From Flavimobilis soli (GTDB taxonomy: Bacteria > Actinomycetota > Actinomycetes > Actinomycetales > Cellulomonadaceae): a stretch of DNA of 64,000 nt. The notes under the pieces were generated by a model. It searched no databases. It was given only the letters and a program-made list of their open reading frames with translations, and was not told where the DNA came from. The DNA lies in contig NZ_PDJH01000001.1 in assembly GCF_002564025.1 (NCBI RefSeq), positions 1,364,001 to 1,428,000 on the forward strand, written 5' to 3'. Within the stretch, counting starts at the first letter, position 1; each line of letters opens with the position of its first letter. Made by a program: the position numbers and the translations under genes. Positions 39,587 to 47,175 of this stretch are shown piece after piece.

Positions 39587-40642
39587 ATGGACCAGCCGCA
39601 CCGCCCCTACGTCGTCGGGCTCACCTCCGACAACGTCGCGCCCGACGGCACGACCGTCTTCGGGGACATCGGCCTCGAGCGGCTCGAGGCCGCCGGCCTC
39701 ACGTGGCGCACGATGCGCCCTATCGAGGGCCACGCCCCGACACCCGAGGACCTCGACGGCTTCGACGCGATCCTGTCGTTCGGCCACTGGCCGTTCTCCC
39801 GCGAGCTCGTCGCCGCGTGCCCGCGGCTCAAGCACGTCGCCCGCTTCGGCGCCGGCTACGACGGCATCGACCCCGACGACCTCGCCGCCGAGGGCGTCGT
39901 GCTGACCAACGCGCCCGACGGCGTCCGGCGCCCCCTCGCCCTGTCCGCGCTCACGCTCGTGCTCGCGCTGAGCCACGAGCTCGTCGCGAACCGACGGCTC
40001 GCGACGAGCGGCCGCTGGGAGGACCGCGGGCGGCACATCGGTCCGGGCATGGCGGGCCGGACGGTCGGCATCGTCGGTTTCGGGAGCGTGGGCCAGGACC
40101 TCGCCGAGCTCCTCGCGCCGCTCGGGGCGCGCGTCGCGACCGTCGACCGCGTCAGCGCGCGTGAGCCCGCCGCGCGGCTCGGCGTCGACCTCCTGCCGCT
40201 CGACCGCCTCGCCGCGGAGTCCGACTACGTCGTGCTGACGGCGTCGCTCAACCCCGGGTCGTACCACCTCGTCGACGCGACGTTCCTCGACCGCATGCGC
40301 CCGACGTCGTACCTCGTCAACGTGGGCCGCGGGCCGCTCGTCGACCAGGCGGCACTCACCGCCGCGCTCGAGGCCGGGCAGATCGCGGGCGCCGCGCTCG
40401 ACGTCCTCGAGCAGGAGCCCCCGGCCCCGGACGACCCGCTGCTGTCGATGCCGCAGGTGATCGTCACGCCGCACGCGCTGTGCTGGACCGAGGACTTCGT
40501 CCGGGGCGTGACGGACTCGGCGTTCGAGTCGTTGATCGACGTCGCCCACGGGCGCCGCCCCCGCAACCTGCTCAACCCCGCCGCCTACGACGCCGACCGC
40601 GGCGTCGGCACGTTCACCCCGCTGACGGAGGACGCCCGATGA
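39587..40642 (+). CDS. D-2-hydroxyacid dehydrogenase (phosphoglycerate dehydrogenase-like)
   Basis: A 351-residue NAD-dependent D-isomer-specific 2-hydroxyacid dehydrogenase. The substrate domain has HVARFGAGYDGIDPDDLAAE. The Rossmann motif is GRTVGIVGFGSVGQDLAELL, and NVGRGPLVDQAALTAALEAG contains the conserved Arg region. The family Glu-His pair lies in LDVLEQEPPAP and VIVTPHALCW. ATG 39587 follows GAAGGAG. Its TGA overlaps the ATG of the IclR gene (ATGA), so the two are one unit. The exact 2-hydroxy acid is unknown; serine synthesis is unlikely given the location in a sugar-acid island. Confidence 0.87.
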   Translation: MDQPHRPYVVGLTSDNVAPDGTTVFGDIGLERLEAAGLTWRTMRPIEGHAPTPEDLDGFDAILSFGHWPFSRELVAACPRLKHVARFGAGYDGIDPDDLAAEGVVLTNAPDGVRRPLALSALTLVLALSHELVANRRLATSGRWEDRGRHIGPGMAGRTVGIVGFGSVGQDLAELLAPLGARVATVDRVSAREPAARLGVDLLPLDRLAAESDYVVLTASLNPGSYHLVDATFLDRMRPTSYLVNVGRGPLVDQAALTAALEAGQIAGAALDVLEQEPPAPDDPLLSMPQVIVTPHALCWTEDFVRGVTDSAFESLIDVAHGRRPRNLLNPAAYDADRGVGTFTPLTEDAR

Positions 40643-41415
40643 CCGCTCCCGGGACCCAGCCCGCGTCGTCGCCCGTCGAGGCGATCGACCGCGCCCTCCT
40701 CGTCCTCGAGGCGCTCGCCCGCGCGGGAGCGCAGGGCGCGCAGCTCGCGGACCTCGCGAACGAGCTCGGGCTCAACAAGACGACCGTGCACCGCTCCCTC
40801 GCGGCGCTGCGGTTCCGCGACTTCGCGAGCCAGGACCCGGTCACGGGGGCCTACCTGCTGGGCGCGGCCGCCGTCGCGCTCGGGGACCGGCTCCTCGCGG
40901 AGGACAACCTCCCGGCGCTCCTGCACCCCGCGCTGCTCGCACTGTCGGGGGCGAGCGGGGAGCTCGTGCACCTGGGCGTCCTGAGCGGGAAGCACATCGT
41001 GTACCTCGACAAGGTCGAGCCCGAGCGCTCGGTGCGCGTCTACTCCGCCGTGGGGCGCCGCAACCCTGCCGCGACGACCGCGCTCGGCCGAGCCCTGCTC
41101 GCGGCGCGCGGGACGGACCGCGCGTCGCTGCGCGGCTACACCGCGGACCTCGCGGACGACGGCGTCGAGGAGAGGGCGTGGCGCGCGCTCGAGGCGGCCC
41201 GCGAGAGGGGGTACGCGGTCGAGGAGCGGGAGAACGAGCCCGACATCTCGTGCGTCGCGGTCGCGCTCGTGCGCGGCGCGCACCCCGTCGCGGCCGTGAG
41301 CATCACGGCGCCGGCGGAGCGGATGTCACCTGAGCGGGTCGCGGAGCTGCACGGCCTCATGCGGTCGACGCTGCCCGGTCGGCTGCCGGGCGGGCTCACG
41401 CTCGCCACGGCGTAG
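40639..41415 (+). CDS. IclR-family transcriptional regulator
   Basis: A 258-residue IclR regulator. The winged helix is at about 10-75 (AIDRALLVLEALARAG, LADLANELGLNKTTVHRSL). The effector domain runs from ASGELVHLGVLSGKHIVYLD to the C-terminus, with DISCVAVALVRGAHPVAAVS near the ligand pocket. It overlaps the preceding dehydrogenase gene by ATGA and lies 202 bp upstream of the KDPG aldolase gene. A good dyad stands between them, which makes eda-kdgK the probable target. IclR proteins of this type in uronate loci usually respond to 2-keto-3-deoxygluconate; that is inference here. Confidence 0.88.
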   Translation: MTAPGTQPASSPVEAIDRALLVLEALARAGAQGAQLADLANELGLNKTTVHRSLAALRFRDFASQDPVTGAYLLGAAAVALGDRLLAEDNLPALLHPALLALSGASGELVHLGVLSGKHIVYLDKVEPERSVRVYSAVGRRNPAATTALGRALLAARGTDRASLRGYTADLADDGVEERAWRALEAARERGYAVEERENEPDISCVAVALVRGAHPVAAVSITAPAERMSPERVAELHGLMRSTLPGRLPGGLTLATA

Positions 41416-41552
41416 CGGAGGCCGGCGCCGTCCGGGTGGGCCGCGTCGCCGCGGCGGTCAGGGCGCACCCGGCGCCCGGACAGCCGCGCACCCTGCACGG
41501 TTGTGCGGGCGAGCACGGCCGTGCGATGCTAGTTCCGTTCAGCGATACCAGT

Positions 41553-41569
41553 GTTTCGGGTAGCGAAAC
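41553..41569. promoter_or_regulatory. Candidate IclR operator upstream of eda-kdgK
   Basis: GTTTCG-GGTAG-CGAAAC is a perfect 6-5-6 inverted repeat, 48 bp upstream of the aldolase ATG, in a short AT-richer stretch that also holds GATACC at 41544. It is suited to an IclR-family dimer, and an IclR gene lies immediately upstream. The remaining part of the 202-bp gap shows nothing else. Confidence 0.6.
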
Positions 41570-41617
41570 GAGCCGCAACGAGGCGGCCCGCACCGAGACC
41601 GACAGGACGGACCCGTC

Positions 41618-42256
41618 ATGAGCCCTCAGCCGCAGCACACCCTCGACCAGCTCGCCGCCGCGCGCCTCGTCCCCGTCGTCGTGCTCGATGACGCCGCGCA
41701 CGCCGACCCGCTCGCCGCGGCCCTCGCCGCCGGCGGCCTCCCCGTCGCCGAGGTCACCTTCCGCACCGCCGCCGCCGCCGACTCCATCCGCGCGATGGCC
41801 GCGCGCGGCGACATGGTCCTCGGCGCAGGCACCGTCCTCACCGTCGACCAGGTCGACCTCGCCGTCGCCGCGGGCGCGAGCTACGTCGTCTCCCCCGGCC
41901 TCTCCCGCGCCGTCGTCGAGCGTTGCCAGGAGCACGGCATCCTCGTCCTGCCCGGAGCCGTCACCGCGACCGAGATCCAGGCGGCCCTCGAGCTCGGCCT
42001 GACCACCGTGAAGTTCTTCCCCGCCGGCACCTCCGGCGGCGCCCCCGCGATCAAGGCGCTCGCCGCGCCCTTCGGCGGCGTCTCCTTCGTCCCCACCGGC
42101 GGCGTCGGCCCCGCCAACCTCCACGAGTACCTCGCGATCCCCGCTGTCGCCGCCGTCGGCGGCTCCTGGATGGTCCCCAAGGACCGGGTGAACGCCGGAG
42201 ACTTCGACGAGATCACGCGGCTGACCGCCGAGGCCGTCGCCCTCGCCGCCCGCTGA
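41618..42256 (+). CDS. eda: KDPG aldolase (2-dehydro-3-deoxy-phosphogluconate aldolase)
   Basis: A 212-residue class I aldolase that splits 2-keto-3-deoxy-6-phosphogluconate into pyruvate and glyceraldehyde 3-phosphate. The order of motifs is typical: LVPVVVLDD, GGLPVAEVTFRT (catalytic Glu), GAGTVLTVDQVDLAVAAGA, VVSPGL, and the Schiff-base lysine in TTVKFFPAGTSGG, then FVPTGGVGPANLHEYL. ATG 41618 begins just before MSPQPQ. It is followed 48 bp later by the 2-keto-3-deoxygluconate kinase gene and shares its terminator, so the two form the lower branch of uronate breakdown. A 6-phospho-galactonate analogue could also be a substrate. Confidence 0.93.
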   Translation: MSPQPQHTLDQLAAARLVPVVVLDDAAHADPLAAALAAGGLPVAEVTFRTAAAADSIRAMAARGDMVLGAGTVLTVDQVDLAVAAGASYVVSPGLSRAVVERCQEHGILVLPGAVTATEIQAALELGLTTVKFFPAGTSGGAPAIKALAAPFGGVSFVPTGGVGPANLHEYLAIPAVAAVGGSWMVPKDRVNAGDFDEITRLTAEAVALAAR

Positions 42257-42304
42257 GCCCCCCCTCCCCCGAGCCACCGCCCCACACCCCTGGAGAAGAC
42301 GACG

Positions 42305-43429
42305 ATGTCCCAGATCCCCGCCGAGGTCGCCGCCCTGAACCTGCGCCCCGCCTCCGAGTGCCGCTACGACGCCGTCTCCCTCGGCGAGGTCATGCTCCGC
42401 CTCGACCCGGGCGAGGGCCGCATCCGCACCGCCCGCTCCTTCCGCGCCTGGGAGGGCGGCGGCGAGTACAACGTCACCCGCGGCCTGCGTCGTGCCTTCG
42501 GCCTGCGCGGCGCCGTCGTCACGGCGCTCGCCGACAACGAGATCGGGCGCCTCGTCGAGGACTTCATCCTCCAGGGCGGGCTCGACACCGAGTTCGTCCG
42601 GTGGGTGCCCTACGACGGGATCGGTCGCGGCGTGCGCAACGGCCTCAACTTCACCGAGCGCGGCTTCGGCGTGCGCGGCGCCGTCGGCGTCTCCGACCGC
42701 GGCAACACCGCCGCCTCCCAGCTCCGCGCCGAGGACGTCGACTGGGACAAGCTCTTCGGCGACCACGGCGTGCGCTGGCTGCACACCGGAGGCATCTACG
42801 CCGCGCTCTCCGAGACGTCCGCCGAGACCGTCATCGCCGCCGTCACCGCCGCGAAGAAGCACGGCACCGTCGTCTCCTACGACCTGAACTACCGCCCCAG
42901 CCTGTGGAAGGCGATCGGGGGGCAGGCCAAGGCGCAGGAGGTCAACCGAGAGATCGCCCAGCACATCGACGTCATGATCGGCAACGAGGAGGACTTCACC
43001 GCCTCGCTCGGCTTCGAGGTCGAGGGCGTCGACGAGAACCTGTCGTCGCTCGAGGTCGACAAGTTCGCCGCCATGATCGAGCAGGCCGCCGCGGCCTTCC
43101 CGAACTTCAAGGTCATCGGCACCACCATGCGGACCGTGCACACCGCCTCGATCAACGACTGGGGTGCGATCGCCTGGTCACGCGCGACCGGCGTCGTGCA
43201 GGCCACCCACCGCGAGCGCCTCGAGATCCTCGACCGCGTCGGCGGCGGCGACTCGTTCGCGTCCGGCCTCATCTACGGGCTGCTCGACGGGCAGCCGCTG
43301 CAGACCGCCGTCGAGTACGGCGCCGCGCACGGAGCCCTCGCGATGACCACCCCGGGCGACACGACGATGGTCACCAAGGCCGAGGTCCTCAAGCTCGCCG
43401 GCGGCGGCGGGGCGCGCGTCGACCGTTGA
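42305..43429 (+). CDS. kdgK: 2-keto-3-deoxygluconate kinase (PfkB family)
   Basis: A 374-residue PfkB/ribokinase-fold sugar-acid kinase that would phosphorylate 2-keto-3-deoxygluconate for the aldolase coded upstream. Seen: SLGEVMLRLDPGEGRIRTAR at the N-terminus, FRAWEGGGEYNVTRGLRRAF (substrate and glycine motif), VSYDLNYRPSLWK, IGNEEDFTASLGFE, and the catalytic ILDRVGGGDSFASGLIYGLL with the base Asp. The protein is longer than average for the fold by an N-terminal extension of about 25 residues. ATG 42305 follows GGAGAAG. A strong terminator lies 5 bp after the stop. Confidence 0.9.
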   Translation: MSQIPAEVAALNLRPASECRYDAVSLGEVMLRLDPGEGRIRTARSFRAWEGGGEYNVTRGLRRAFGLRGAVVTALADNEIGRLVEDFILQGGLDTEFVRWVPYDGIGRGVRNGLNFTERGFGVRGAVGVSDRGNTAASQLRAEDVDWDKLFGDHGVRWLHTGGIYAALSETSAETVIAAVTAAKKHGTVVSYDLNYRPSLWKAIGGQAKAQEVNREIAQHIDVMIGNEEDFTASLGFEVEGVDENLSSLEVDKFAAMIEQAAAAFPNFKVIGTTMRTVHTASINDWGAIAWSRATGVVQATHRERLEILDRVGGGDSFASGLIYGLLDGQPLQTAVEYGAAHGALAMTTPGDTTMVTKAEVLKLAGGGGARVDR

Positions 43430-43434
43430 TCTTC

Positions 43435-43481
43435 ACCCCGGTCGACGCGTCTGACCTGCGCAGACGCGTCGACCACGGGGT
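43435..43481 (+). terminator. Strong intrinsic terminator after kdgK
   Basis: The arms beginning ACCCCGGTCGACGCGTCTG and ending CAGACGCGTCGACCACGGGGT pair over about 19 bp with one extra base, separated by a 7-nt loop near 43454-43460. It begins 5 bp after the kdgK stop. Confidence 0.85.
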
Positions 43482-43597
43482 TCGCTGAACTTCTTCCGTC
43501 CCAGGTGCATCCGCGAGGGCACTCCCGCCAGAAGCAGTGGGTGTCAATCACACCCGACGGGTCGACCACGACTCGGCCTCGCACCTCAGGAGCAGTC

Positions 43598-44200
43598 ATG
43601 CGAACCACCAAGCGCGCAGCATTCCTCGCGACCGGCGCAGCCGCAGCCCTGGTCACCCTCGGCGCCCTCCCCGCCCAGGCCGCCGACGGCGACGCCACCC
43701 TGTCCGTCCTGCACGGCGTCCCGGACCTCACGGTCGACGTCTGGGTCGACGGCGAGCTCACCCTCGACGACTTCAAGCCCGGCGACCTCGCCGGCCCGCT
43801 CGAGCTCCCGGCCGGCACCTACTCCGTCGCGATCACCGCCGCGGACGCGACCGACGCGAGCGACGCAGCGATCGGCCCCGTCGACCTCACGCTCGACAGC
43901 GGCAAGAGCTACACCGCGGCCGCGCACCTCGACGCCGACGGCAACCCGACCGCGTCGCTCTTCACGAACGACACCTCCAAGACCGAGGCCGGCGAGGGCC
44001 GCCTCACCGTCCGCCACGTCGCCGCCGCACCGGCCGTCGACGTCCTCGCGGGTGGCGACGCCGTCATCTCCGACCTCGCGGCCGAGAGCGACCAGGGCGT
44101 CAGCCCGCTCGCGATCGGCGGCGGCCTGCTCCTCCTCGCCGCCGGTGGCGCCGCGCTCGCGCGTCGCTCCTCCGCCGCGACCGCCCGCGCCCAGCGCTGA
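43598..44200 (+). CDS. Exported DUF4397-domain protein with C-terminal anchor, shortened
   Basis: A 200-residue exported protein. The signal peptide at 1-28 ends LPAQAA. A DUF4397 region (LSVLHGVPDLTVDVWVDGEL, PAGTYSVAITAADATDASDA, GPVDLTLDSGKSYTAAAHLD) follows, then the start of a second repeat (GRLTVRHVAAAPAVDVLAGG). That second part stops at VISDL and joins directly to SPLAIGGGLLLLAAGGAALA RRSS, a membrane anchor with basic tail. DUF4397 proteins of this kind are normally longer, so an in-frame loss inside the second repeat is likely. ATG 43598 follows CAGGAG. It precedes a broken sortase gene; such pairs are known in Micrococcales. Confidence 0.8.
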   Translation: MRTTKRAAFLATGAAAALVTLGALPAQAADGDATLSVLHGVPDLTVDVWVDGELTLDDFKPGDLAGPLELPAGTYSVAITAADATDASDAAIGPVDLTLDSGKSYTAAAHLDADGNPTASLFTNDTSKTEAGEGRLTVRHVAAAPAVDVLAGGDAVISDLAAESDQGVSPLAIGGGLLLLAAGGAALARRSSAATARAQR

Positions 44201-44214
44201 CGGGACGGTCGACC

Positions 44215-44682
44215 GTGCACCCGACCGGACGAGCTCTCCTCTCGCTCCCGGCCCACGGTGCACCCCGGCCGGCGTCCCGCCCGCTCCTCGGAGCGGCGCG
44301 GGGCGCCGGACCCGCGGGGGCCCGGGGCCGCACGCCCCGGGCTGCCGCAGCTCTCGTCGTCGCGGCGGGGCTCGCGCTCGCCGCATGCTCGGACGGCACG
44401 ACGCCGGACGCCGGTCCCACCCAGGTGCCCACCGCCGTCGCCACGACGGCTCCCGCGACGCCTGCGCCATCGCGCGCTCCCGCCGTGCCGGACATCCCGG
44501 TGGCCTCGGCGACCGGCGTCCCCGACGCCCCCGCTCCCGCTCCGCAGTCCCTGAAGATCAAGGACCTCGACATCTCGATGGCCGTCGACGCCGTCGGCGT
44601 CGAGCCCGACGGGACCATGACCATCCCCGAGGACGGCGACCGGGCCGGCTGGTACCGGTACGGCCCCGCCCCCGCGGACGGT
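44215..44682 (+). pseudogene. 5' part of a class F sortase gene, truncated
   Basis: From GTG 44215 the reading frame encodes an N-terminal basic and hydrophobic anchor (VVAAGLALAACSDGTTPDAG), a Pro/Thr/Ala-rich linker, and then LKIKDLDISMAVDAVGVEPD and GWYRYGPAPAD. The latter is the start of the class F sortase catalytic domain. The catalytic His, Cys and Arg all lie beyond this point in intact sortases and are absent. At about 44674-44683 the similarity ends and anti-sigma-factor sequence begins in another frame. The frame stays open to 44928 but encodes Arg-rich nonsense. The fragment cannot have transpeptidase activity. Confidence 0.85.
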
Positions 44683-44968
44683 CGAGGCGAAGGTCAAGGA
44701 GGTCGACGGGCACCGCCAGGTCGTGATCGACCTCGACGCGCCGACGAGCGCGGACGGCTACCGCGAGGTGTGGCTCATCGCGTCCGACCTGTCGGGCCTC
44801 GTGAGCCTCGGCGTGCTCCAGGGGCAGGAGGGCCGCTTCGACATCCCGGCAGGCCTCGACCTCGAGAAGTTCTCGCTCGTCGACGTCTCGGAGGAGCACT
44901 TCGACGGCGACCCGGCGCACTCGGGTGACTCGATCGTCCGCGGCCCACTGCAGCCCAACCAGGCCTGA
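44681..44968 (+). pseudogene. 3' part of an RskA-type anti-sigma factor gene
   Basis: In the frame starting at 44681 the translation reads VEAKVKEVDGHRQVVIDLDA, then GYREVWLIASDLSGLVSLGV, then VDVSEEHFDGDPAHSGDSIV and RGPL near the stop. This is the conserved C-terminal domain of the anti-sigma-K factor RskA. The N-terminal zinc-binding anti-sigma domain and the membrane helix are missing, and no sigma factor gene is present. It is joined directly to the sortase fragment. A GTG at 44723 could start an 81-residue remnant. This looks like the right border of a deletion. Confidence 0.85.
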
Positions 44969-45101
44969 GCCCGGCGCACTCGCGGCGCTCCACGCTTGCT
45001 TGCCCAGGTAGGCCCTTGTTCTCGACGTAGGGCTCGCCACCCGACGTAGGGCCGTGCACGGCCCTACCTCGCACGCATCCCCCTACCTCGCGGGGAACGG
45101 C
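44969..45101. repeat. GTAGGGC-type repeats including a perfect 22-bp palindrome
   Basis: Left part of a 524-bp gene-free gap between the rskA remnant and the convergent phosphatase gene. AGGTAGGCCC (45007), CGTAGGGC (45026) and a perfect 22-bp palindrome at 45046-45067 (core AGGGCCGTGCACGGCCCT) are followed by CCTACCTCGC and CCCTACCTCGCGGGG. This is the same family as the repeats at 5.0 and 63.2 kb. Confidence 0.8.
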
Positions 45102-45288
45102 CGGCGCGGAACGGCCAGCACCCCGTGCTCGCGGCGGGCGGTCGGCACGGAACGGCCAGCACCCCGTGCTCGCGGCGGGCGGTCGGGACGGAACGGTCGT
45201 CACCCCGTGCTCGCGGCGGGCGGTCGGGACGGAACGGTCGTCACCCCGTGCTGGCGGCGGGCGGCCCGCACGGAACGGTCGGCCCCGC
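45102..45288. repeat. Minisatellite: 41-bp unit, four full copies and a partial fifth
   Basis: Units at 45102-45142, 45143-45183, 45184-45224 and 45225-45265, plus a partial copy at 45266-45288. The unit runs CGGxACGGAACGG, CCAGCACCCC or TCGTCACCCC, then GTGCTCGCGGCGGGCGG. Copies 1-2 and copies 3-4 form two sequence subtypes. There is no spacer between units and no coding sense is apparent. Confidence 0.92.
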
Positions 45289-45307
45289 ACGGATGACGCC
45301 GATGTAG

Positions 45308-45406
45308 CCCTTCCCACGCGAGGTAGGGCCGTCCACGCCGAACAGGGCCTTGCAAGGCCCTACCTCAGATGCACGCCCCTACCTCGCGGGGAACGGGCCT
45401 ACCTCG
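45308..45406. repeat. CGCGAGGTAGGG repeats, right part of the intergenic block
   Basis: CACGCGAGGTAGGGCCGTCCACG (45316 onward, given here only by its parts CGCGAGGTAGGG and CCGTCCACG) is followed by a hairpin AGGGCCTTGCAAGGCCCT at 45344-45361 and by three CTACCTC units at 45361, 45379 and 45400. The GTCCACGC word is shared with the 5-kb locus. The remaining 86 bp to the phosphatase stop show no feature. Confidence 0.8.
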
Positions 45407-45492
45407 GGTTCGCCGCGGGGTGGCGCTGCCAGGTGCGGAGGTTGCGGGGCCGAGGCGCGGGCGGGTGCCCCCCGCCGGCGCCGCGGCGTGCG

Positions 45493-46104
45493 TCAGGCCG
45501 GGAGCGGGACGTTGTACGAGTCGAGCGCTGCCGCGCCGTCGCCAGCGAGGTCGACCGTCGTGACGGTCGCGTTGCGCAGGTTCGGGAAGACCTGCCGGTA
45601 GGTCTCGGGGTCGATCCCGAGCAGGGCGCACAGCACGAGCCGCAGCAGCGTGGAGTGCGCGACGACGAGCACCCGTCCGTCGGGCTGCTCCGCGCAGATC
45701 TCGCGGAAGGCCGCGGCGGCACGGGCGATCGCGTCGTAGCCGCGCTCTCCGCCGGGCAGCGGCACGGACGCGGGCGAGCGCAGGAACGCGTCGACCGCGT
45801 CGGGGAAGACGACGCCCATCTCGCTGCGCGTGAGCCCTTCGCCCTTGCCGAACGCGACCTCGACGAGTCGCGCGTCGGTACGCAGCTCGAGTCCCGCGGC
45901 CTCGGCTGCGGGCGCGGCGGTGTCGACGGCGCGCTGCAGCGTCGACGACCACACGGCGTCGAGCCGGGCCGTCGCCGCCCACCGGGCGAGGGCTTGCGCC
46001 TGCTCGTGCCCGACGTCGGTCAGCGGCACGTCCGACGAGCCCGCATAGCGGTTGCCCTCGTGCCACACGGTCTGGCCGTGCCGCACGAGCAGGAGGGTCG
46101 TCAT
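45493..46104 (-). CDS. Histidine phosphatase (phosphoglycerate mutase-like)
   Basis: A 203-residue branch of the histidine phosphatase superfamily. The catalytic motif LLLVRHGQTVWHEGNRYAGS opens the protein (His at residue 9), DAVWSSTLQRAVDTAAPAAE supplies the second Arg, and VLVVAHSTLLRLVLCALLG holds the second His. Family members include phosphoglycerate mutases and phosphatases for sugar or cofactor phosphates, and the sequence does not settle which. The ATG at 46102-46104 shares one base with the TGA of trmL (TGATG), so they are translationally coupled. Confidence 0.88.
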   Translation of the reverse strand: MTTLLLVRHGQTVWHEGNRYAGSSDVPLTDVGHEQAQALARWAATARLDAVWSSTLQRAVDTAAPAAEAAGLELRTDARLVEVAFGKGEGLTRSEMGVVFPDAVDAFLRSPASVPLPGGERGYDAIARAAAAFREICAEQPDGRVLVVAHSTLLRLVLCALLGIDPETYRQVFPNLRNATVTTVDLAGDGAAALDSYNVPLPA

Positions 46105-46577
46105 CACTCGCCCCCGGGGAAGCCGGCCTGGCGCCACGCCTCGTAGATCGCGATGGACGCCGAGCTCGTGAGGTTGAGCGAGCGACGCTGCGGGAGCATC
46201 GGGATGCGCAGCTGCGCGCTGATCGCGGGGTGCGCGAGCACCTCGTCGGGCAGCCCGGTGGGCTCGGGGCCGAAGAGGAGGACGTCGTCGTCCCGGTACT
46301 CGACATCCGTGAAGCGCTGCGTCGCGTGCGTCGTGAAGGCGAGGACCCGCGCGTCGCCCCACGCGGCGACGGCCGCGTCGAGGTCCGGGTGGACGACGAC
46401 GTTCGCGAGGTCGTGGTAGTCGAGCCCGGCGCGGCGCAGCTTGGGCTCCGAGAGGTCGAAGCCGAGCGGCTCGATCAGGTGGAGCGGCGCTCCGGTCACC
46501 GCGGACAGGCGGATCGCGTTGCCGGTGTTCTGCGGGATGCGGGGCTCGAAGAAGGCGATGACAGGCACGCCTTCCAT
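46104..46577 (-). CDS. trmL: tRNA (cytidine(34)-2'-O)-methyltransferase TrmL
   Basis: A 157-residue minimal SPOUT methyltransferase that modifies the wobble base of tRNA-Leu. The family blocks are FFEPRIPQNTGNAIRLSAVT (N-terminal), LIEPLGFDLSEPKLRRAGLD, LLFGPEPTGLPDEVL (SAM-binding knot), and IPMLPQRRSLNLTSSASIAI near the C-terminus. The ATG at 46575-46577 gives two or three residues before the usual start. It is the first gene of a two-gene unit with the histidine phosphatase, and is divergent from the GtrA gene. Confidence 0.93.
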   Translation of the reverse strand: MEGVPVIAFFEPRIPQNTGNAIRLSAVTGAPLHLIEPLGFDLSEPKLRRAGLDYHDLANVVVHPDLDAAVAAWGDARVLAFTTHATQRFTDVEYRDDDVLLFGPEPTGLPDEVLAHPAISAQLRIPMLPQRRSLNLTSSASIAIYEAWRQAGFPGGE

Positions 46578-46622
46578 GGTCCCACGGTGTGACGCAACCG
46601 GTCCCCGAGGGCGGGTTCCCGT

Positions 46623-47141
46623 GTGATAGAAAATCATGTGACGTCTGCCCTCGCCTCCTCGGTCATCGAGCCTTCCGAGACCCCCGCGACGGCAGTCCTC
46701 CTCCCCTCCCGCGGCGCCGCGATCCTCGCGCGGCTGGCCGAGGTCGGCCGCTTCGGCGCGGTCGGGACGATCGCCTTCTTCGTGGACCTCGGCGTCTACA
46801 ACCTCCTGCGCTTCGGGCCCGGCGGCTCCCCGCACGTGTCCGCCCTGTGGGCGAAGGTCATCGCCGTCGTGCTCGCGACGGCCGTCTCGTGGCTCGGGTC
46901 GCGGCACTGGACGTTCGCGGACCGCCGCACCGACCAGCCGGCGCGCGAGGCGTTCAGCTTCCTCGTCGTCAACGGCCTCGGCATGGCGATCTCCCTGCTG
47001 TGCCTCGTCGTGACGACCGACGTCCTCGGGCTGACGTCCCCGCTCGCGGAGAACGTCGCGGCGAACGTCGTCGGGCTCGCGCTCGCGAACGTGTTCCGCT
47101 ACTTCGCGTACCGGCACCTCGTCTTCGCGGCGCCGCGCTGA
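46623..47141 (+). CDS. GtrA-family membrane protein
   Basis: A 172-residue protein with four membrane helices in the GtrA arrangement: VGRFGAVGTIAFFVDLGVYN (about 42-61), VSALWAKVIAVVLATAVSWL, a basic loop GSRHWTFADRR, then FLVVNGLGMAISLLCLVVTT and NVVGLALANVFRYFAYRHLV. GtrA proteins are thought to help flip polyprenyl-linked sugars for cell-wall or envelope glycans. GTG 46623 and GTG 46638 are both possible starts; neither has a clear ribosome-binding site. It is likely a single gene, with a 34-bp gap to the aldo/keto reductase gene. Confidence 0.88.
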   Translation: MIENHVTSALASSVIEPSETPATAVLLPSRGAAILARLAEVGRFGAVGTIAFFVDLGVYNLLRFGPGGSPHVSALWAKVIAVVLATAVSWLGSRHWTFADRRTDQPAREAFSFLVVNGLGMAISLLCLVVTTDVLGLTSPLAENVAANVVGLALANVFRYFAYRHLVFAAPR

Positions 47142-47175
47142 CGGCGACGGCCCGCAGGGGCCGTAGCCTGGGCGG

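Noticed and set aside
41396..43141. Reverse-strand open frame of about 580 codons across eda and kdgK
   Set aside because: Low-complexity Gly/Val/Ala/Asp composition, no domain, and fully opposite two well-supported genes.
44723..44968. Functional small anti-sigma protein starting at GTG 44723
   Set aside because: It would lack the anti-sigma domain and membrane helix, and no sigma factor gene is nearby; a remnant is more likely.
45102..45288. CRISPR-like array
   Set aside because: The 41-bp units abut with no unique spacers, and no cas genes are present; it is a minisatellite.
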